From: Rhodobacterales bacterium
GTDB lineage: Bacteria > Pseudomonadota > Alphaproteobacteria > Rhodobacterales > Rhodobacteraceae
DNA length: 33,529 nucleotides
Assembly (NCBI GenBank): GCA_009993005.1
Contig: JAACUH010000096.1
Span: forward strand, 1-33,529
Direction of reading: 5' to 3'
The translations under genes and the position numbers were made by a program. The notes under the pieces were generated by a model. That model was not told the origin of the DNA, did not search any database, and saw only the letters and a program-made list of their open reading frames with translations. Below are positions 7,717 through 16,941 of the stretch, one piece after another (the first letter of the stretch is position 1; each line of letters begins with the position of its first letter).

Positions 7717-8886
7717 CTACGGCTCGCGCAAGGCCTCGCGGCCGCGGTAGAGCGGTTTGGTGAGGTATTGCAGCACCGTCTTGGCCCCGGTGTGCAGTTC
7801 GACCGTGGCCAGCATCCCCGGCCGGATCTCGATCTGGCGTTGCCGTTCGTCGAGGTCGTCAAGCGCGACCCGCAGCGTGACCTTGTAATGCGGCGGCAGG
7901 TCGGCGCGGCGCTCATCGGGAAAGGTGTCGGCCGAAATCAGGAACACCTCGGCACTCAGGCTGCCGTAGATCGTGTAATCATAGGCCGAGAACTTGATCG
8001 TCGCCGCCTGACCGGGGATGATATTGGCGATGTCCTCGGGGCGCACGCGGGCCTCGATGAACAGCTCGTCGTCGAGCGGGATGATCTGGAACATCTCCTC
8101 GCCCGGCCGCACCACGCCGCCGATGGTGGTGATCGCCATGTTGTTGACGATCCCGCGCATCGGCGAGGTGATGATGGTGCGGTTGAGCTGGTCCTGCGCC
8201 ACACGCAGGTTCTGGCGCAGCGTGGCAAGCTCTTGCAGCGTGTCGGAATAATCCTTGGCGCGGGCCAGTTCCGCGCCGGTCACAATCTCGTCATGGCGGA
8301 TCTCGGCATCGGCATTGGCGTTGCGCGCGCGCGTCACCTCGACCAGCGCCGCGATCTCGCGCGCCAGCAGGTCCTCCATCACGGCAAGCTCGCGCCGGGT
8401 CTCGGTCACGATCCTGGCGGCGCCTTCGGTGCGGCTGATGTAATCGGCCTGGCGCGCCACCAGCAGCGCCTGTTCGGACGCCACCAGCTCGGGGCTGCGC
8501 GCGGCGATCTCGGCGGGAACCTCAAACGCGGTGCGCCCCGCCATCTCGGCTTCGAGCCGCATCCGCCGGATATCCGCCGCGATGATCTGGTCGTTGAGGT
8601 CATCGACGGCCGTCTGGAACTGCGTGTCGCGCAGCCGTGCCAGCACCTCGCCGGGCGCGACCGCCTGCCCCTCGCTCACCAGAAGCTCGGCGAGGATGCC
8701 ACCTTCGAGGTTCTGGATGATCTGCGGGCGCGAGGCCGAGATGACCTCGCCCTCGGCGCGCACGATCTCGTCGATCCAGGCGAATTTCGCCCAGATCAGA
8801 AAGACCATGACCGCGGCCCCCACCACCCAGATGATCACGCTGGGGCCGCGCATACGCTGGCCGAGTTCCTCTTCCCACACCGCCAT
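7717..8886 (-). CDS. HlyD-family type I secretion periplasmic adaptor (BapD-like)
   Basis: This is the membrane fusion protein linking the inner-membrane ABC exporter to the TolC-like channel. It has 389 residues. A short cytoplasmic N-terminus is followed by one transmembrane helix (residues 15-34, VIIWVVGAAVMVFLIWAKFA). A lipoyl-like beta region (VRAEGEVISASRPQIIQNLEGGILAELLVSEG), a long alpha-helical hairpin (about 110-240) and the HlyD C-terminal beta-barrel domain (SPMRGIVNNMAITTIGGVVRPGEEM) follow. The ATG at 8886 sits 1 nt beyond the ABC gene stop, and this gives the expected start rather than the longer open frame. It is the last gene of the adhesin-secretion unit. Confidence 0.94.
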   Translation of the reverse strand: MAVWEEELGQRMRGPSVIIWVVGAAVMVFLIWAKFAWIDEIVRAEGEVISASRPQIIQNLEGGILAELLVSEGQAVAPGEVLARLRDTQFQTAVDDLNDQIIAADIRRMRLEAEMAGRTAFEVPAEIAARSPELVASEQALLVARQADYISRTEGAARIVTETRRELAVMEDLLAREIAALVEVTRARNANADAEIRHDEIVTGAELARAKDYSDTLQELATLRQNLRVAQDQLNRTIITSPMRGIVNNMAITTIGGVVRPGEEMFQIIPLDDELFIEARVRPEDIANIIPGQAATIKFSAYDYTIYGSLSAEVFLISADTFPDERRADLPPHYKVTLRVALDDLDERQRQIEIRPGMLATVELHTGAKTVLQYLTKPLYRGREALREP

Positions 8887-8887
8887 C

Positions 8888-11164
8888 TCAGTTGCCCGCC
8901 TTCTGTTTGTTCGCCAGATGCGCGAGCACCTCGTCGCGCGGGCCATCCACGGCAAGCCTGCCGCCCTGCAGGATCACGGTGCGCCCGGTCAATTGCAGGA
9001 TCGGCATCCGGTGCGTCGCGATGATCGCCGTGCGCCCGTCGAGCCACTGGCCAAGCCTGCTCACGATGGTCGCCTCGAGCGTCTGGTCGAGCGCCGCCGT
9101 CGGCTCGTCGAGCAGACAGATGGCAGGGTCCTGCAACCACAGCCGGGCCCAGCCGATCGACTGGCACTGCCCCACCGACAGCCCGTCGCCGCCATCGCGG
9201 ATCTCGAGGTCGAGCCCCTTGGGATGCGCGCGCACATGCGGCCCCAGCCCGGCAAAGTCGAGCGCGGCGAGAAGCCGTTCGTCGTCCCGCTCGAGCAGCG
9301 TCAGGTTGAGGTTGTCGCGCAGCGTCCCGGCAAAGAGCCGCACCTCCTGCCCCAGATAGCCGATCGACCGGCGCAGGTCGCGCGGCATGATCTGCGCCAT
9401 GTCCACCCCGTCGATCATCACCCGGCCCTCGGTGGGCTGGTAGATGCCCGACAGAAGCTTCAGCAGCGTCGATTTGCCCGACCCGTTGGCACCCAGCACC
9501 GCGACCCGCTGCCCCGGCGCGATGGCCAGCGCCGCGATGTCGAGCGTGCGGTCGCCATCCTCGTCATAGCGATAGACCAGATCGCGCAGTTCGAAGGCGC
9601 CGCGCAGCTTGTCGCGGCGCAGATAGGTGCGGCCCTCTTCCTCGTCCTGCGGCGCCAGCGCGACCTTGTCGAGCGCCTCGAGCGCAGCCTTGACGTTCGA
9701 CCAGCGCGCGAGCGTCCCCGCAAGCTGCGTCAGCGGCCCCAGCGTGCGCGAGGTCAGGATGCCCACTGCGATGATCGTGCCCACGGTAAATTCGCCCTTG
9801 AACACAAGGAAAGCCCCGGTGACGACCGCCGCGACATAGGTCGCCTGCTGCACGCCCTGGCTCCAGTAGGTCAGCGTCGAGGCGAGCTTGCGCTGCTCTG
9901 ACGTGGCCAGCGACGACAGCGAGGACAGTTCGTGCCACAGCCGGCGGAACCGGTCCTCGCCGCGCTGCGCCTTGATCGTGTCGGCTTCGTAGATGACCTC
10001 GTGCAGCAGGCGGCTCGACTTGACCGAGGCGCCCTGCGTGGCCTGCGTCAGCGCGATCATCTTGCGCTGCATAAAGAACGAGGGCAGCACCATCAGCACG
10101 CCCCCGACAAAGAGCACCCAGACGACATTGCCCCCGATCGAGGCCACCAGTGCCAGGAACAGCACGATGAAGGGCAGGTCGGTCAGCGTGCCGATGGTCG
10201 ATGCGGTAAAGAATTCGCGGATCGAGCCGAATTCACGCACGGCCGAATACATCCCCGAGGGTGTCTGCCCCTGCTGGCCCGCGCGCATCCCCAGGATGCG
10301 GTCCATCAGCAGGCCCTGCACCGCCATTTCGATCCGCCGGCCCGCGCCATCCATCAGCCGCGCCCGCGCGATGCGCAGAAAGGCCTCCATCAGCATGGCC
10401 AGCCCCGCACCGATGGCCAGCACCCACAGCGTCGCGGTGGACTGGTGCGGGATCACCCGGTCATAGACCTGCAAGGAAAACAACGCGACCGCAACCGCCA
10501 GCAGGTTCGCGACAAAAGACCCCAGAGCCACCTCGCCGATATGCCGGCGAAAGCGCAGCATCTCGCCCCAGAACCAATGCCGCTGTGCGCCCTTTTCCGC
10601 ATGGCGGCGGTTCAGTTCCACGACCGACACATCGGCCTGGAGGATCTGCCCGGCAAAGACCGGCACGAACTCGGCCACCGTCACCTCGGCCCGGTTGCCC
10701 GCGCAGGTGGTGTCATAGACGATCAGCATGTCGTCGTGCTGGCTGAGCACCAGCACCACCTGGCCCGATGTCATCTCGCACAGCGCGGGCCACAGGTCGG
10801 GCGTGAGCGCCTGCACCTTGCGGATGCGGGTCTGCAGGCCGGCCAGCGTCAATGCACCGGCGATGACCTGCGGCGTGATCTCGTCGCCGCCGGTAATGGC
10901 CATGCGTTCGAGCAGATCGGCCCGCGCGACCTCGACCCCGAGGAAACCGGCATAGATCGCCGCAAGTTCGGCGCGGGCATGGGCGCGCGCGCTGAACGGG
11001 TCGGGCGCGGCCGCGACCGGTTCCACCGGCGCCACCGGCGCCAGCGTGACCTTGACCGGCGCGGCGCTGTCGGCCTGCGCGGCGGCGGCGACATCGGGGA
11101 CGATCCGCGTGAGCCGCACACCGCGGCTCGCGTTGATGTCAAAGGCGATCACCGGGCCGCTCAT
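8888..11164 (-). CDS. Type I secretion ABC permease/ATPase (BapC/LapB-like)
   Basis: The inner-membrane exporter that powers secretion of the adjacent adhesin. It has 758 residues. An Ala/Pro-rich N-terminus is followed by a C39-like domain (about 65-190) that lacks a recognisable catalytic Cys, so it is probably a substrate-docking domain. The transmembrane ABC domain spans about 210-490. The nucleotide-binding domain has Walker A GANGSGKST at 558-566, signature LSVGQ at 662-666, Walker B CLLDEP to Pro688, and the switch His718. The residue after the signature Gln is Cys667 where Arg is usual (LSGGQRQ/LSVGQRQ). Its ATG overlaps the preceding gene's stop (ATGA). It is part of the same unit as the TolC-like and HlyD genes. 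Confidence 0.95.
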   Translation of the reverse strand: MSGPVIAFDINASRGVRLTRIVPDVAAAAQADSAAPVKVTLAPVAPVEPVAAAPDPFSARAHARAELAAIYAGFLGVEVARADLLERMAITGGDEITPQVIAGALTLAGLQTRIRKVQALTPDLWPALCEMTSGQVVLVLSQHDDMLIVYDTTCAGNRAEVTVAEFVPVFAGQILQADVSVVELNRRHAEKGAQRHWFWGEMLRFRRHIGEVALGSFVANLLAVAVALFSLQVYDRVIPHQSTATLWVLAIGAGLAMLMEAFLRIARARLMDGAGRRIEMAVQGLLMDRILGMRAGQQGQTPSGMYSAVREFGSIREFFTASTIGTLTDLPFIVLFLALVASIGGNVVWVLFVGGVLMVLPSFFMQRKMIALTQATQGASVKSSRLLHEVIYEADTIKAQRGEDRFRRLWHELSSLSSLATSEQRKLASTLTYWSQGVQQATYVAAVVTGAFLVFKGEFTVGTIIAVGILTSRTLGPLTQLAGTLARWSNVKAALEALDKVALAPQDEEEGRTYLRRDKLRGAFELRDLVYRYDEDGDRTLDIAALAIAPGQRVAVLGANGSGKSTLLKLLSGIYQPTEGRVMIDGVDMAQIMPRDLRRSIGYLGQEVRLFAGTLRDNLNLTLLERDDERLLAALDFAGLGPHVRAHPKGLDLEIRDGGDGLSVGQCQSIGWARLWLQDPAICLLDEPTAALDQTLEATIVSRLGQWLDGRTAIIATHRMPILQLTGRTVILQGGRLAVDGPRDEVLAHLANKQKAGN

Positions 11165-12519
11165 ATCCGCGCTCCATCCACCAGCGTGCCGAGCTGCGCG
11201 GCGATCCGCGCCTCGATGCGCGCGATGTCGTGGCGCAGATCGACCGCGGCGCGTTCGGCGCGGATCTTGGTCTCGAACACGCCGACCACATCCGTCACCT
11301 GCCGCAGACCGGCGCGCTGCTGTTCGGCGAAAAGCTCGTAGTTCTGCGCCGCCTGCCGCGCGAGGCTGTCGGCCTCGGCCGCCTGCTGGCGCAGCGAGGC
11401 CAGGCGCCCCTCGAGCGCTGCGACGGCGCGGGCGGCGGCTTCGGTCTCCTGCCCGACACGGGCGCCCGCAGCGGCCTCTTCGGCCTCGATGGCGGCGATG
11501 GTTGCGCCCGATCCCAACCCGATGCCATTGGGTGCGGCAATGTTGACGCCCAGATCGTTGCCCTGCGACCCCACAGAGCCGCCCAGCGTGATCCCCGGCA
11601 GGAACCCCGCGCGCGCGGCCCGCGCACCGGCGACGGCGCGGGCGCTTTCGGCCTGCGCCTTGAGCACGCTCAGCGCCACCGCATTGGCCGAGGGCCGCCC
11701 GATGGGCGAGAGGCCGCTGATCTGATCGACCGGCGCCGCCGACATCGCCTGCAATTCATTGAGTGCCGAGGCCATCGCCGCGCGATCAGCCGTGAGGTCG
11801 CTCTGCATCTGGTCGAGTTTTTGCTGCACCACCTGAAGATCGGCGCGGTTCGAGATGCCGGCATTGACCCGCTCGCCCATGATATAGGCGAAATGCGCCA
11901 TCCGCTCCATTGCGGCGGCGTTCACGGCGGCGCGGCGGCGCGCGGCCTCGGCGGAGATGTAAAGCTCCATCGCTTCGAGCACGCGGGTGTTGGTATCCTG
12001 CGCGAGCGCCACGGCGGCGACCTCGACATCGGCGCGCGCATAGTCGCGCTCGGCCCGTTTCGCGCCATTGTCGAACAGCACCTGTTCGACCAGCATCTGG
12101 GTGACGACCGCCCCCAGCGAGGTCAGGCTCACCTGCGGGCCCAGCGAGGGCAGCCAGTTCATCGACCGGGCTTCGGCGCGCAGCATGGCGGCGCGCAGGT
12201 CGGCCTCGGCCGCGCGGGAATTGGCGGCGAGCGTGGCATCGGCCACCATCCGCAGCGGCCCGGGTTCGATCACCGACACCCGGTTCAAGAGCCCCTCGAT
12301 CACCGCCGAGGTCGTGCCGTCCTCCATCGCGGAATTCAGTGCGGCAGGGCTCGCGCCGGCAAAGGCCGCCGCATCCGCGCCCAGCCCCTCGTTGGTGGCG
12401 CGCCGGTCCGAGATCACCAGATCTTCGGAGCCGCCGCCCGGTATCCCCAGACAACCACCCAGCATCAGACAGGCGAAAACGACCCCTGCCGTGCTTGCAC
12501 TTTTACGTCCCTGCACCAC
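11161..12519 (-). CDS. TolC-family outer membrane channel lipoprotein (BapB-like)
   Basis: An outer-membrane exit duct for the type I system. It has 452 residues with a lipoprotein signal peptide ending in LGGC, so Cys23 is predicted to be lipidated. Two Ala-rich coiled-coil repeats follow, as in TolC/OEP proteins: an N-terminal half from about residue 95 (AANSRAAEADLRAAMLRAEA) and a second half from about 280 (AVALSVLKAQAESARAVAGARAARAGFLPGITLGG). The start is GTG at 12519, with AAGGGG about 5 nt upstream. It is separated from the adhesin by a strong hairpin and is translationally coupled to the ABC gene. A lipidated TolC homologue is usual for NodT-like members. Confidence 0.9.
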   Translation of the reverse strand: MVQGRKSASTAGVVFACLMLGGCLGIPGGGSEDLVISDRRATNEGLGADAAAFAGASPAALNSAMEDGTTSAVIEGLLNRVSVIEPGPLRMVADATLAANSRAAEADLRAAMLRAEARSMNWLPSLGPQVSLTSLGAVVTQMLVEQVLFDNGAKRAERDYARADVEVAAVALAQDTNTRVLEAMELYISAEAARRRAAVNAAAMERMAHFAYIMGERVNAGISNRADLQVVQQKLDQMQSDLTADRAAMASALNELQAMSAAPVDQISGLSPIGRPSANAVALSVLKAQAESARAVAGARAARAGFLPGITLGGSVGSQGNDLGVNIAAPNGIGLGSGATIAAIEAEEAAAGARVGQETEAAARAVAALEGRLASLRQQAAEADSLARQAAQNYELFAEQQRAGLRQVTDVVGVFETKIRAERAAVDLRHDIARIEARIAAQLGTLVDGARI

Positions 12520-12554
12520 GATAACCCCTTGCCCGGTCCTGCTTTTGCGAGGAA

Positions 12555-12579
12555 GGCGGGCCGGTTGATCCGGCCCGCC
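12555..12579 (-). terminator. Strong hairpin between adhesin and secretion genes
   Basis: GGCGGGCCGG and CCGGCCCGCC form a perfect 10-bp stem around a 5-nt loop. It begins 14 nt beyond the adhesin stop and 35 nt before the TolC-like gene. Only a short T-poor TTCCTC tail follows. It is best read as a partial terminator or 3' mRNA stabiliser that lets the adhesin be made in excess over its exporter. Confidence 0.7.
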
Positions 12580-12593
12580 CTGTCTTTGGCGCG

Positions 12594-15500
12594 TCAGGTC
12601 ATGACGTGGATTTCATCGTCGATGATGAGGCTGCCGCCCTGATCGCCCATCGCGTAGATGTTGTAGATCCGCCCGCCGATTTCGGTCGTGTCGCCGGTCG
12701 CGGTCGCGCCCAGGATATTGACCGTATCGTCCGCGCCCCCGTGGATGGTGAGCGTGTTGGAATGCGCGCAGAGCGCGTGCAGGTCACTCGCGGTCAGCGT
12801 GAGCACACTGTCCTCGGCAAACTGCAGGTCGATCGCCTCGATATCAAAGACGCCCAGACCCTGGTTGCCGAGGTCAACCACATTGGTCAGCGTCTCTTCG
12901 AGCACAAACAGCGTGGAGGTGCTGTTGCCCGCATCGTCGCTGGCCGTGATGACCAGATGCGACCCATTGGCGATCGGCGTGCGGAACGAGAAGTCGAGCT
13001 CGTTGTAGTAGGTATCTTCAGAGACCGTGTAGTCCACCGCCGACACCTTGCCCGATCCGTCGATCTGCGCGATCTCGACCGTGTCTTCGGTGAGCGAGGT
13101 GGTCAGACCGCGCACGCCGGGGCCAGAGCGGGTATAGCTCTCGATCAGCGGAGCCTCGGGCGGGGTCGTATCCACCGCAAAGGTTTCCGTCATCGCGCGC
13201 GTGTTGCCCACCGCATCGGTCGCGTTGATCGTCACGGTGGTGGTGTATTCGCCCGCCGGGACCTCATGCGCGCCATAGGTCACGGACCAGTTGCCCGAGG
13301 AGGTGACGGTCGCGGTCCGCGTGACGCCTTCAAAGGTCACGCTCACCGTCGATCCGGCCTCGACCGTCCCGGTCAGGGTGATGCCGTCCGATGCCTCGGC
13401 GCGGTTGACGATATTGTCGCCCTCGACCGGGGTGGTCATGGTCAGCCGGTTCACGATGGTATCGACGCGCACCGTATCGTTGATGCTGCGCACATTGCCC
13501 GCAAGGTCTGTCGCCCGCACCTCGATCGACTGGTTGTATTCGCCCGACGCCATCGACGAGGCGGGGAAAACAGCGCTCCACAGCCCGTCCACACCCGCCG
13601 TGACGGTGCGCACGGTCCCGCCAAAGGTCACCTGCACCACCGACCCGGCCTCGACCGTGCCCGACAGCACAACGCCATCGGCGGCTTCGACCTTGTTGAT
13701 GATGTTGTCGCCCTCGATCGGCTTGTCGAGCGTGAGCGGCATAACTTCGGTGTCGATCTGCACGGTCTCGGTCAGGCTCGCCGTGTTGCCCGCCGCATCG
13801 GTCGCCCGCACCACAAGCTGCGTGGACAGCGTGCCGGTGGGCAGCGTGTTGGCGGCGTAGGTCACGGTCCAGTTGCCGGCCGCATCCACCGTGGCCGCCT
13901 GCGCGATCCCGGCGAGCGTGACGATCACGCTCGAGCCCGCCTCGACCTGACCGGACAGCACGATGGGCTGGCCGCTCTCGGCATTGTTGACGATCTCGTC
14001 CGCGCCGCCCGGCATGTCGTCGAGCGTGAGGCGGTTGACCAGCGTGTCGATGACCACCGAACCCGAGGTCGAAGCGGTATTGCCCGCCGCGTCAACCGCC
14101 GAGACACTGATCGCCGCCGTGGTCTCGCCGCTGGGCACTTCGGATGCGGCCCAGGTGGCCGACCAGGTGCCCGCCGCGGTGGCTGTCACCACGCGGGTCA
14201 CACCCGCCATGGTCACGGTAACGGTCGCGCCGGCCTCGGCGGTGCCGGTCAGGGTCACGCCGTCGCTGCGCTCGTCAAAGTTCACTACGCCGTCGGCTTC
14301 CACCGTGGCGGCTTCCACCGTCACAAAGGTCGATGTATCGACCTGGAAGGTGCCATTGGCCGAGGCGGTGTTGCCCGCCGCATCGGTCGCGACAGCCGTC
14401 ACGCTCGACAGATAGGTGCCGTCGGCGATCTCGCCGGTCGCGAAAAGCGCGCTCCAGGTGCCGTCGGCCGCAGCCGTCACCGTGTGGCTGACGGCGCCGA
14501 CCGTCACAACGACGCTGGCCCCCGCCTGCGCGGTGCCGGTGATGGTCACGCCGCCGGCATGTTCCGTCCCGTTGACCATCCCGTCGCCGCCGATGGTGTC
14601 GCTGTTGATCGTCACAAAGGTGGAGGTATCGACCTGGAAGGTGCCTTCGGTCGTCGCCGTGTTGCCATGGACATCGACCGCCGTCACCGACACGTCGAGC
14701 GCATATTCGCCCGCGGCCATGTCGTCGGCCGGGATCGTCACGCTCCACTCACCCCCCACGACAACCGCCGTGTAGGTCTTGCCGGCCACAACGACCGTGA
14801 CCACCGACCCCGGCTCGGTTGTGCCGGTCAGCAGCGTGCCGCCCGATGCCTCGACGCCATTGACAGTGCCATCGCCACCGACCGCTTCGGCGTCGAAGGT
14901 CACGAAGGCTTCGGTATCGACGACCAGCACATCCTCGATGACGACCGTGTCGGTGCCGTCGGTGATCGTGACGACCACGCCGGTCTCGTAGGTGCCCGGA
15001 TCAACCTCGGTGGGGTCGAACACGACGCCCCAGGTGCCATCCTCGGCCACAACGGTGGTCTCGGACTTGCCATTGATCTCGACGGTCACATCCGCGCCGG
15101 GCGTCCCGGTGCCGGTGATCTCCACGCCATCGGAATGATCCTCGGCGTTCACGACATGGCCGGCGTCCTTGGTGCCGGTCAGGACCGTGACCGTCAGGCC
15201 GCCATCACCGCCACCATCACCGCCGTCACCGCCGCCGTCACCGCCGTCACCGCCGCCATCACCGCCGTCACCGCCGCCATCACCGCCGCCGCCTCCTCCG
15301 CCGCCGCTGCCATTTCCGCCAGCGACAGCCGCCGCGCCGAGACCGGCCGCCAGCCAGCCAAGCGGCCCGAGGCCCGCACCCAGAAAGGCGGGCGCCAGCA
15401 TGCCCACTTCGTCATCGACAGGCACATAGGCCTGGGCCACGACGGGATCCTCGCCGCGCACGAAATAGAGATCGTCATCCGGGCTCCATTTGCCGAACAC

Positions 15501-15827
15501 GTCCTGCTCGGCGTAGGTGCCGAAGAGGCGCCCGTCGCTGTCGGCGGTCAGCGCGACCTTGGACAGCAGTCCGTCATCCGAGATGAACAGGTCGTTCTGC
15601 GGATTGCCGTCAGGCCCGAAGAACCCCTCAAGCACCACGACGCTGCCATCGGACAGCGTGACATGCAGCGCCGCACCGTGCCGGCTGTAGGCCACGATCT
15701 GGCTGCGCGTCACATTGAGAGAGATGTCGTTGCCGGCGCCGACGACCAGAGGGGCCACCCCATCGCCAACCACGCCACGCTGAAGATTGCCCGCACCATT
15801 GCGAACAACGAAATTAATCGTTGACAT
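12594..15827 (-). CDS. BapA-type biofilm/surface adhesin with seven Ig-like repeats, type I secreted
   Basis: A 1077-residue surface protein. Residues 1-140 match the Bap/LapF prefix (retention-type) domain: INFVVRNGAGNLQRGVV and VVLEGFFGPDGNPQNDLFI. Residues 141-170 are hydrophobic Gly/Ala (LGAGLGPLGWLAAGLGAAAVAG). Residues 170-210 are a Gly/Asp linker built on DGGGDGG. Seven Ig-like repeats of about 95 residues follow (about 211-890), each with the pattern VNxxEaxxgvxltGtvEaGs, GxWsv, ATDaaGNt and a final VDT. The C-terminus (IDLQFAEDSVLTLTASDLHAL, NTLTIHGGADDTVNILG, YNIYAMGDQGGSLIIDD) resembles the VCA0849-type type I secretion target domain. There are no RTX nonapeptides. ATG at 15827 with GGAG 10 nt upstream. 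Secretion genes lie directly downstream. Confidence 0.92.
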   Translation of the reverse strand: MSTINFVVRNGAGNLQRGVVGDGVAPLVVGAGNDISLNVTRSQIVAYSRHGAALHVTLSDGSVVVLEGFFGPDGNPQNDLFISDDGLLSKVALTADSDGRLFGTYAEQDVFGKWSPDDDLYFVRGEDPVVAQAYVPVDDEVGMLAPAFLGAGLGPLGWLAAGLGAAAVAGGNGSGGGGGGGGDGGGDGGDGGGDGGDGGGDGGDGGGDGGLTVTVLTGTKDAGHVVNAEDHSDGVEITGTGTPGADVTVEINGKSETTVVAEDGTWGVVFDPTEVDPGTYETGVVVTITDGTDTVVIEDVLVVDTEAFVTFDAEAVGGDGTVNGVEASGGTLLTGTTEPGSVVTVVVAGKTYTAVVVGGEWSVTIPADDMAAGEYALDVSVTAVDVHGNTATTEGTFQVDTSTFVTINSDTIGGDGMVNGTEHAGGVTITGTAQAGASVVVTVGAVSHTVTAAADGTWSALFATGEIADGTYLSSVTAVATDAAGNTASANGTFQVDTSTFVTVEAATVEADGVVNFDERSDGVTLTGTAEAGATVTVTMAGVTRVVTATAAGTWSATWAASEVPSGETTAAISVSAVDAAGNTASTSGSVVIDTLVNRLTLDDMPGGADEIVNNAESGQPIVLSGQVEAGSSVIVTLAGIAQAATVDAAGNWTVTYAANTLPTGTLSTQLVVRATDAAGNTASLTETVQIDTEVMPLTLDKPIEGDNIINKVEAADGVVLSGTVEAGSVVQVTFGGTVRTVTAGVDGLWSAVFPASSMASGEYNQSIEVRATDLAGNVRSINDTVRVDTIVNRLTMTTPVEGDNIVNRAEASDGITLTGTVEAGSTVSVTFEGVTRTATVTSSGNWSVTYGAHEVPAGEYTTTVTINATDAVGNTRAMTETFAVDTTPPEAPLIESYTRSGPGVRGLTTSLTEDTVEIAQIDGSGKVSAVDYTVSEDTYYNELDFSFRTPIANGSHLVITASDDAGNSTSTLFVLEETLTNVVDLGNQGLGVFDIEAIDLQFAEDSVLTLTASDLHALCAHSNTLTIHGGADDTVNILGATATGDTTEIGGRIYNIYAMGDQGGSLIIDDEIHVMT
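15198..15320 (-). repeat. Low-complexity Gly/Asp linker repeat in the adhesin gene
   Basis: The DNA repeats with a 21-bp period encoding DGGGDGG about four times, preceded by a Gly run. The period is a multiple of three, so gain or loss of units changes linker length without a frameshift. It separates the prefix domain from the Ig-like repeats. Confidence 0.85.
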
Positions 15828-16016
15828 ACCGTTCTACTCCGCCTCAGGCGACACCCTCTTTGGCGGGGTGCGCATTTATGATTGCGATCACGATAGCGGG
15901 GCGATTCGACAATATCTAGCTGGATTTTTCATCGGTTGCGCGACGACCGAAGGGTGACGCATCGCGGCAACAACGGCAAAATCATGGCGTCGCAGCGGCC
16001 TGCCCGTGGCAAATGC

Positions 16017-16048
16017 GCCGCGTCAGTCTGCCGCGTCAGTCTGCCGCG
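16017..16048. repeat. 13-bp tandem duplication across the yihY stop codon
   Basis: GCCGCGTCAGTCT occurs at 16017 and 16030, followed by a partial third copy GCCGCG. The unit nearest the gene contains the yihY stop (TGA on the - strand at 16036-16038), and the outer copy repeats it downstream. Confidence 0.7.
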
Positions 16049-16884
16049 GCCCTGGGGTTGCGTTCGATCACGTTGTTCAGCGCGGCCCCCAAGAGCACCA
16101 GATAGGCACTGATATAGAGCCACATCAGCATCGCGATCACCGCGCCGATCGACCCATAGACCTCGTTGTAGCTTCCGAAATTGGTCAGGTAATAGGAAAA
16201 CGCCATCGACATGCCGAGCCAGAGCACGACCACCAGAACAGCGCCGGGCGTGAGCATCCCGCTGCGCCGCTGGCGGCGGTAGGGGCCAAAGCGGTAAAGG
16301 ATGCCCAGCGCCGACAGAAGCACGAACAGCGCCACGCCCCAGCGCACGGCCTCGATCACCCAGGCCCAGTCTTGCGCCATCGGCACCAGCGCGATGCCGA
16401 TCGGCGCCACGACCACCACCATCAAAGCGGTGATCGCGATCCCCATCAGCGCCAGCGTCATGGTAAGCGCGACCACTGCGTGCAGGATGCCGCCCCGGTT
16501 CGGGCTGCCCTGGATCGCGTTGAGCCCCTGGATCAGCGCCCCCACCCCGGCCCGTGCCGACCACAGCGCCACCCCCACCGAAAGGCCCGTGGCCCAACCC
16601 AGGGTGCCGGTCTGCGTCGCCAGCAGCCGGGAGATCTGCCCGTCGATCAGCGCATAGGCGTCACCTGGGATGATGTCCTCCATCAGCGAAAGCTGGCTCT
16701 CGACGACCGAAGGGTCGGCCAGCAGGCCAAACAGCGCGATCAGCGCCGCGAGGCCCGGAAAGATCGCAAAGATGCCGAAAAAGGCGACGCCGGCGGCGAT
16801 CAGGCCCAGATGCGCCTCGGACGACATGTCGAACACCGCCCGCAGCACGCGCCAGGTTGCCGTCACCGCCTCCCAGACCTGCAC
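16036..16884 (-). CDS. YihY/virulence factor BrkB family inner membrane protein
   Basis: A polytopic inner-membrane protein of 282 residues. Its function is not settled; the family was once called RNase BN by mistake and includes BrkB. It shows SSEAHLGLIAAGVAFFGIFAIFPGLAALIALFGL near the N-terminus, then five further hydrophobic segments, including GWATGLSVGVALWSARAGVGALIQGLNAIQG and the final MLMWLYISAYLVLLGAALNNVIER, which is the family signature. The open frame continues far upstream as low-complexity sequence. The start chosen is GTG at 16884, which has GGGGAG about 9 nt upstream and is where family similarity begins. It stands alone on the - strand. Confidence 0.9.
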   Translation of the reverse strand: MQVWEAVTATWRVLRAVFDMSSEAHLGLIAAGVAFFGIFAIFPGLAALIALFGLLADPSVVESQLSLMEDIIPGDAYALIDGQISRLLATQTGTLGWATGLSVGVALWSARAGVGALIQGLNAIQGSPNRGGILHAVVALTMTLALMGIAITALMVVVVAPIGIALVPMAQDWAWVIEAVRWGVALFVLLSALGILYRFGPYRRQRRSGMLTPGAVLVVVLWLGMSMAFSYYLTNFGSYNEVYGSIGAVIAMLMWLYISAYLVLLGAALNNVIERNPRAAAD

Positions 16885-16941
16885 GCAGCCGTTCTCCCCT
16901 TTGCCCCGCCTTTGCCCCGCCCCACCCCGCGCCGCCCCCGC

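Noticed and set aside
10590-10970. Active C39 peptidase domain in the ABC exporter
   Set aside because: The fold is suggested but no catalytic Cys is visible in its N-terminal part, and the adhesin has no N-terminal double-glycine leader.
12606-15824. A 1072-codon open frame on the + strand covering the whole adhesin gene
   Set aside because: It mirrors the adhesin codons and is rich in Arg, His, Asp and Gly without any domain. Long antisense frames are expected in GC-rich genes with biased third positions.
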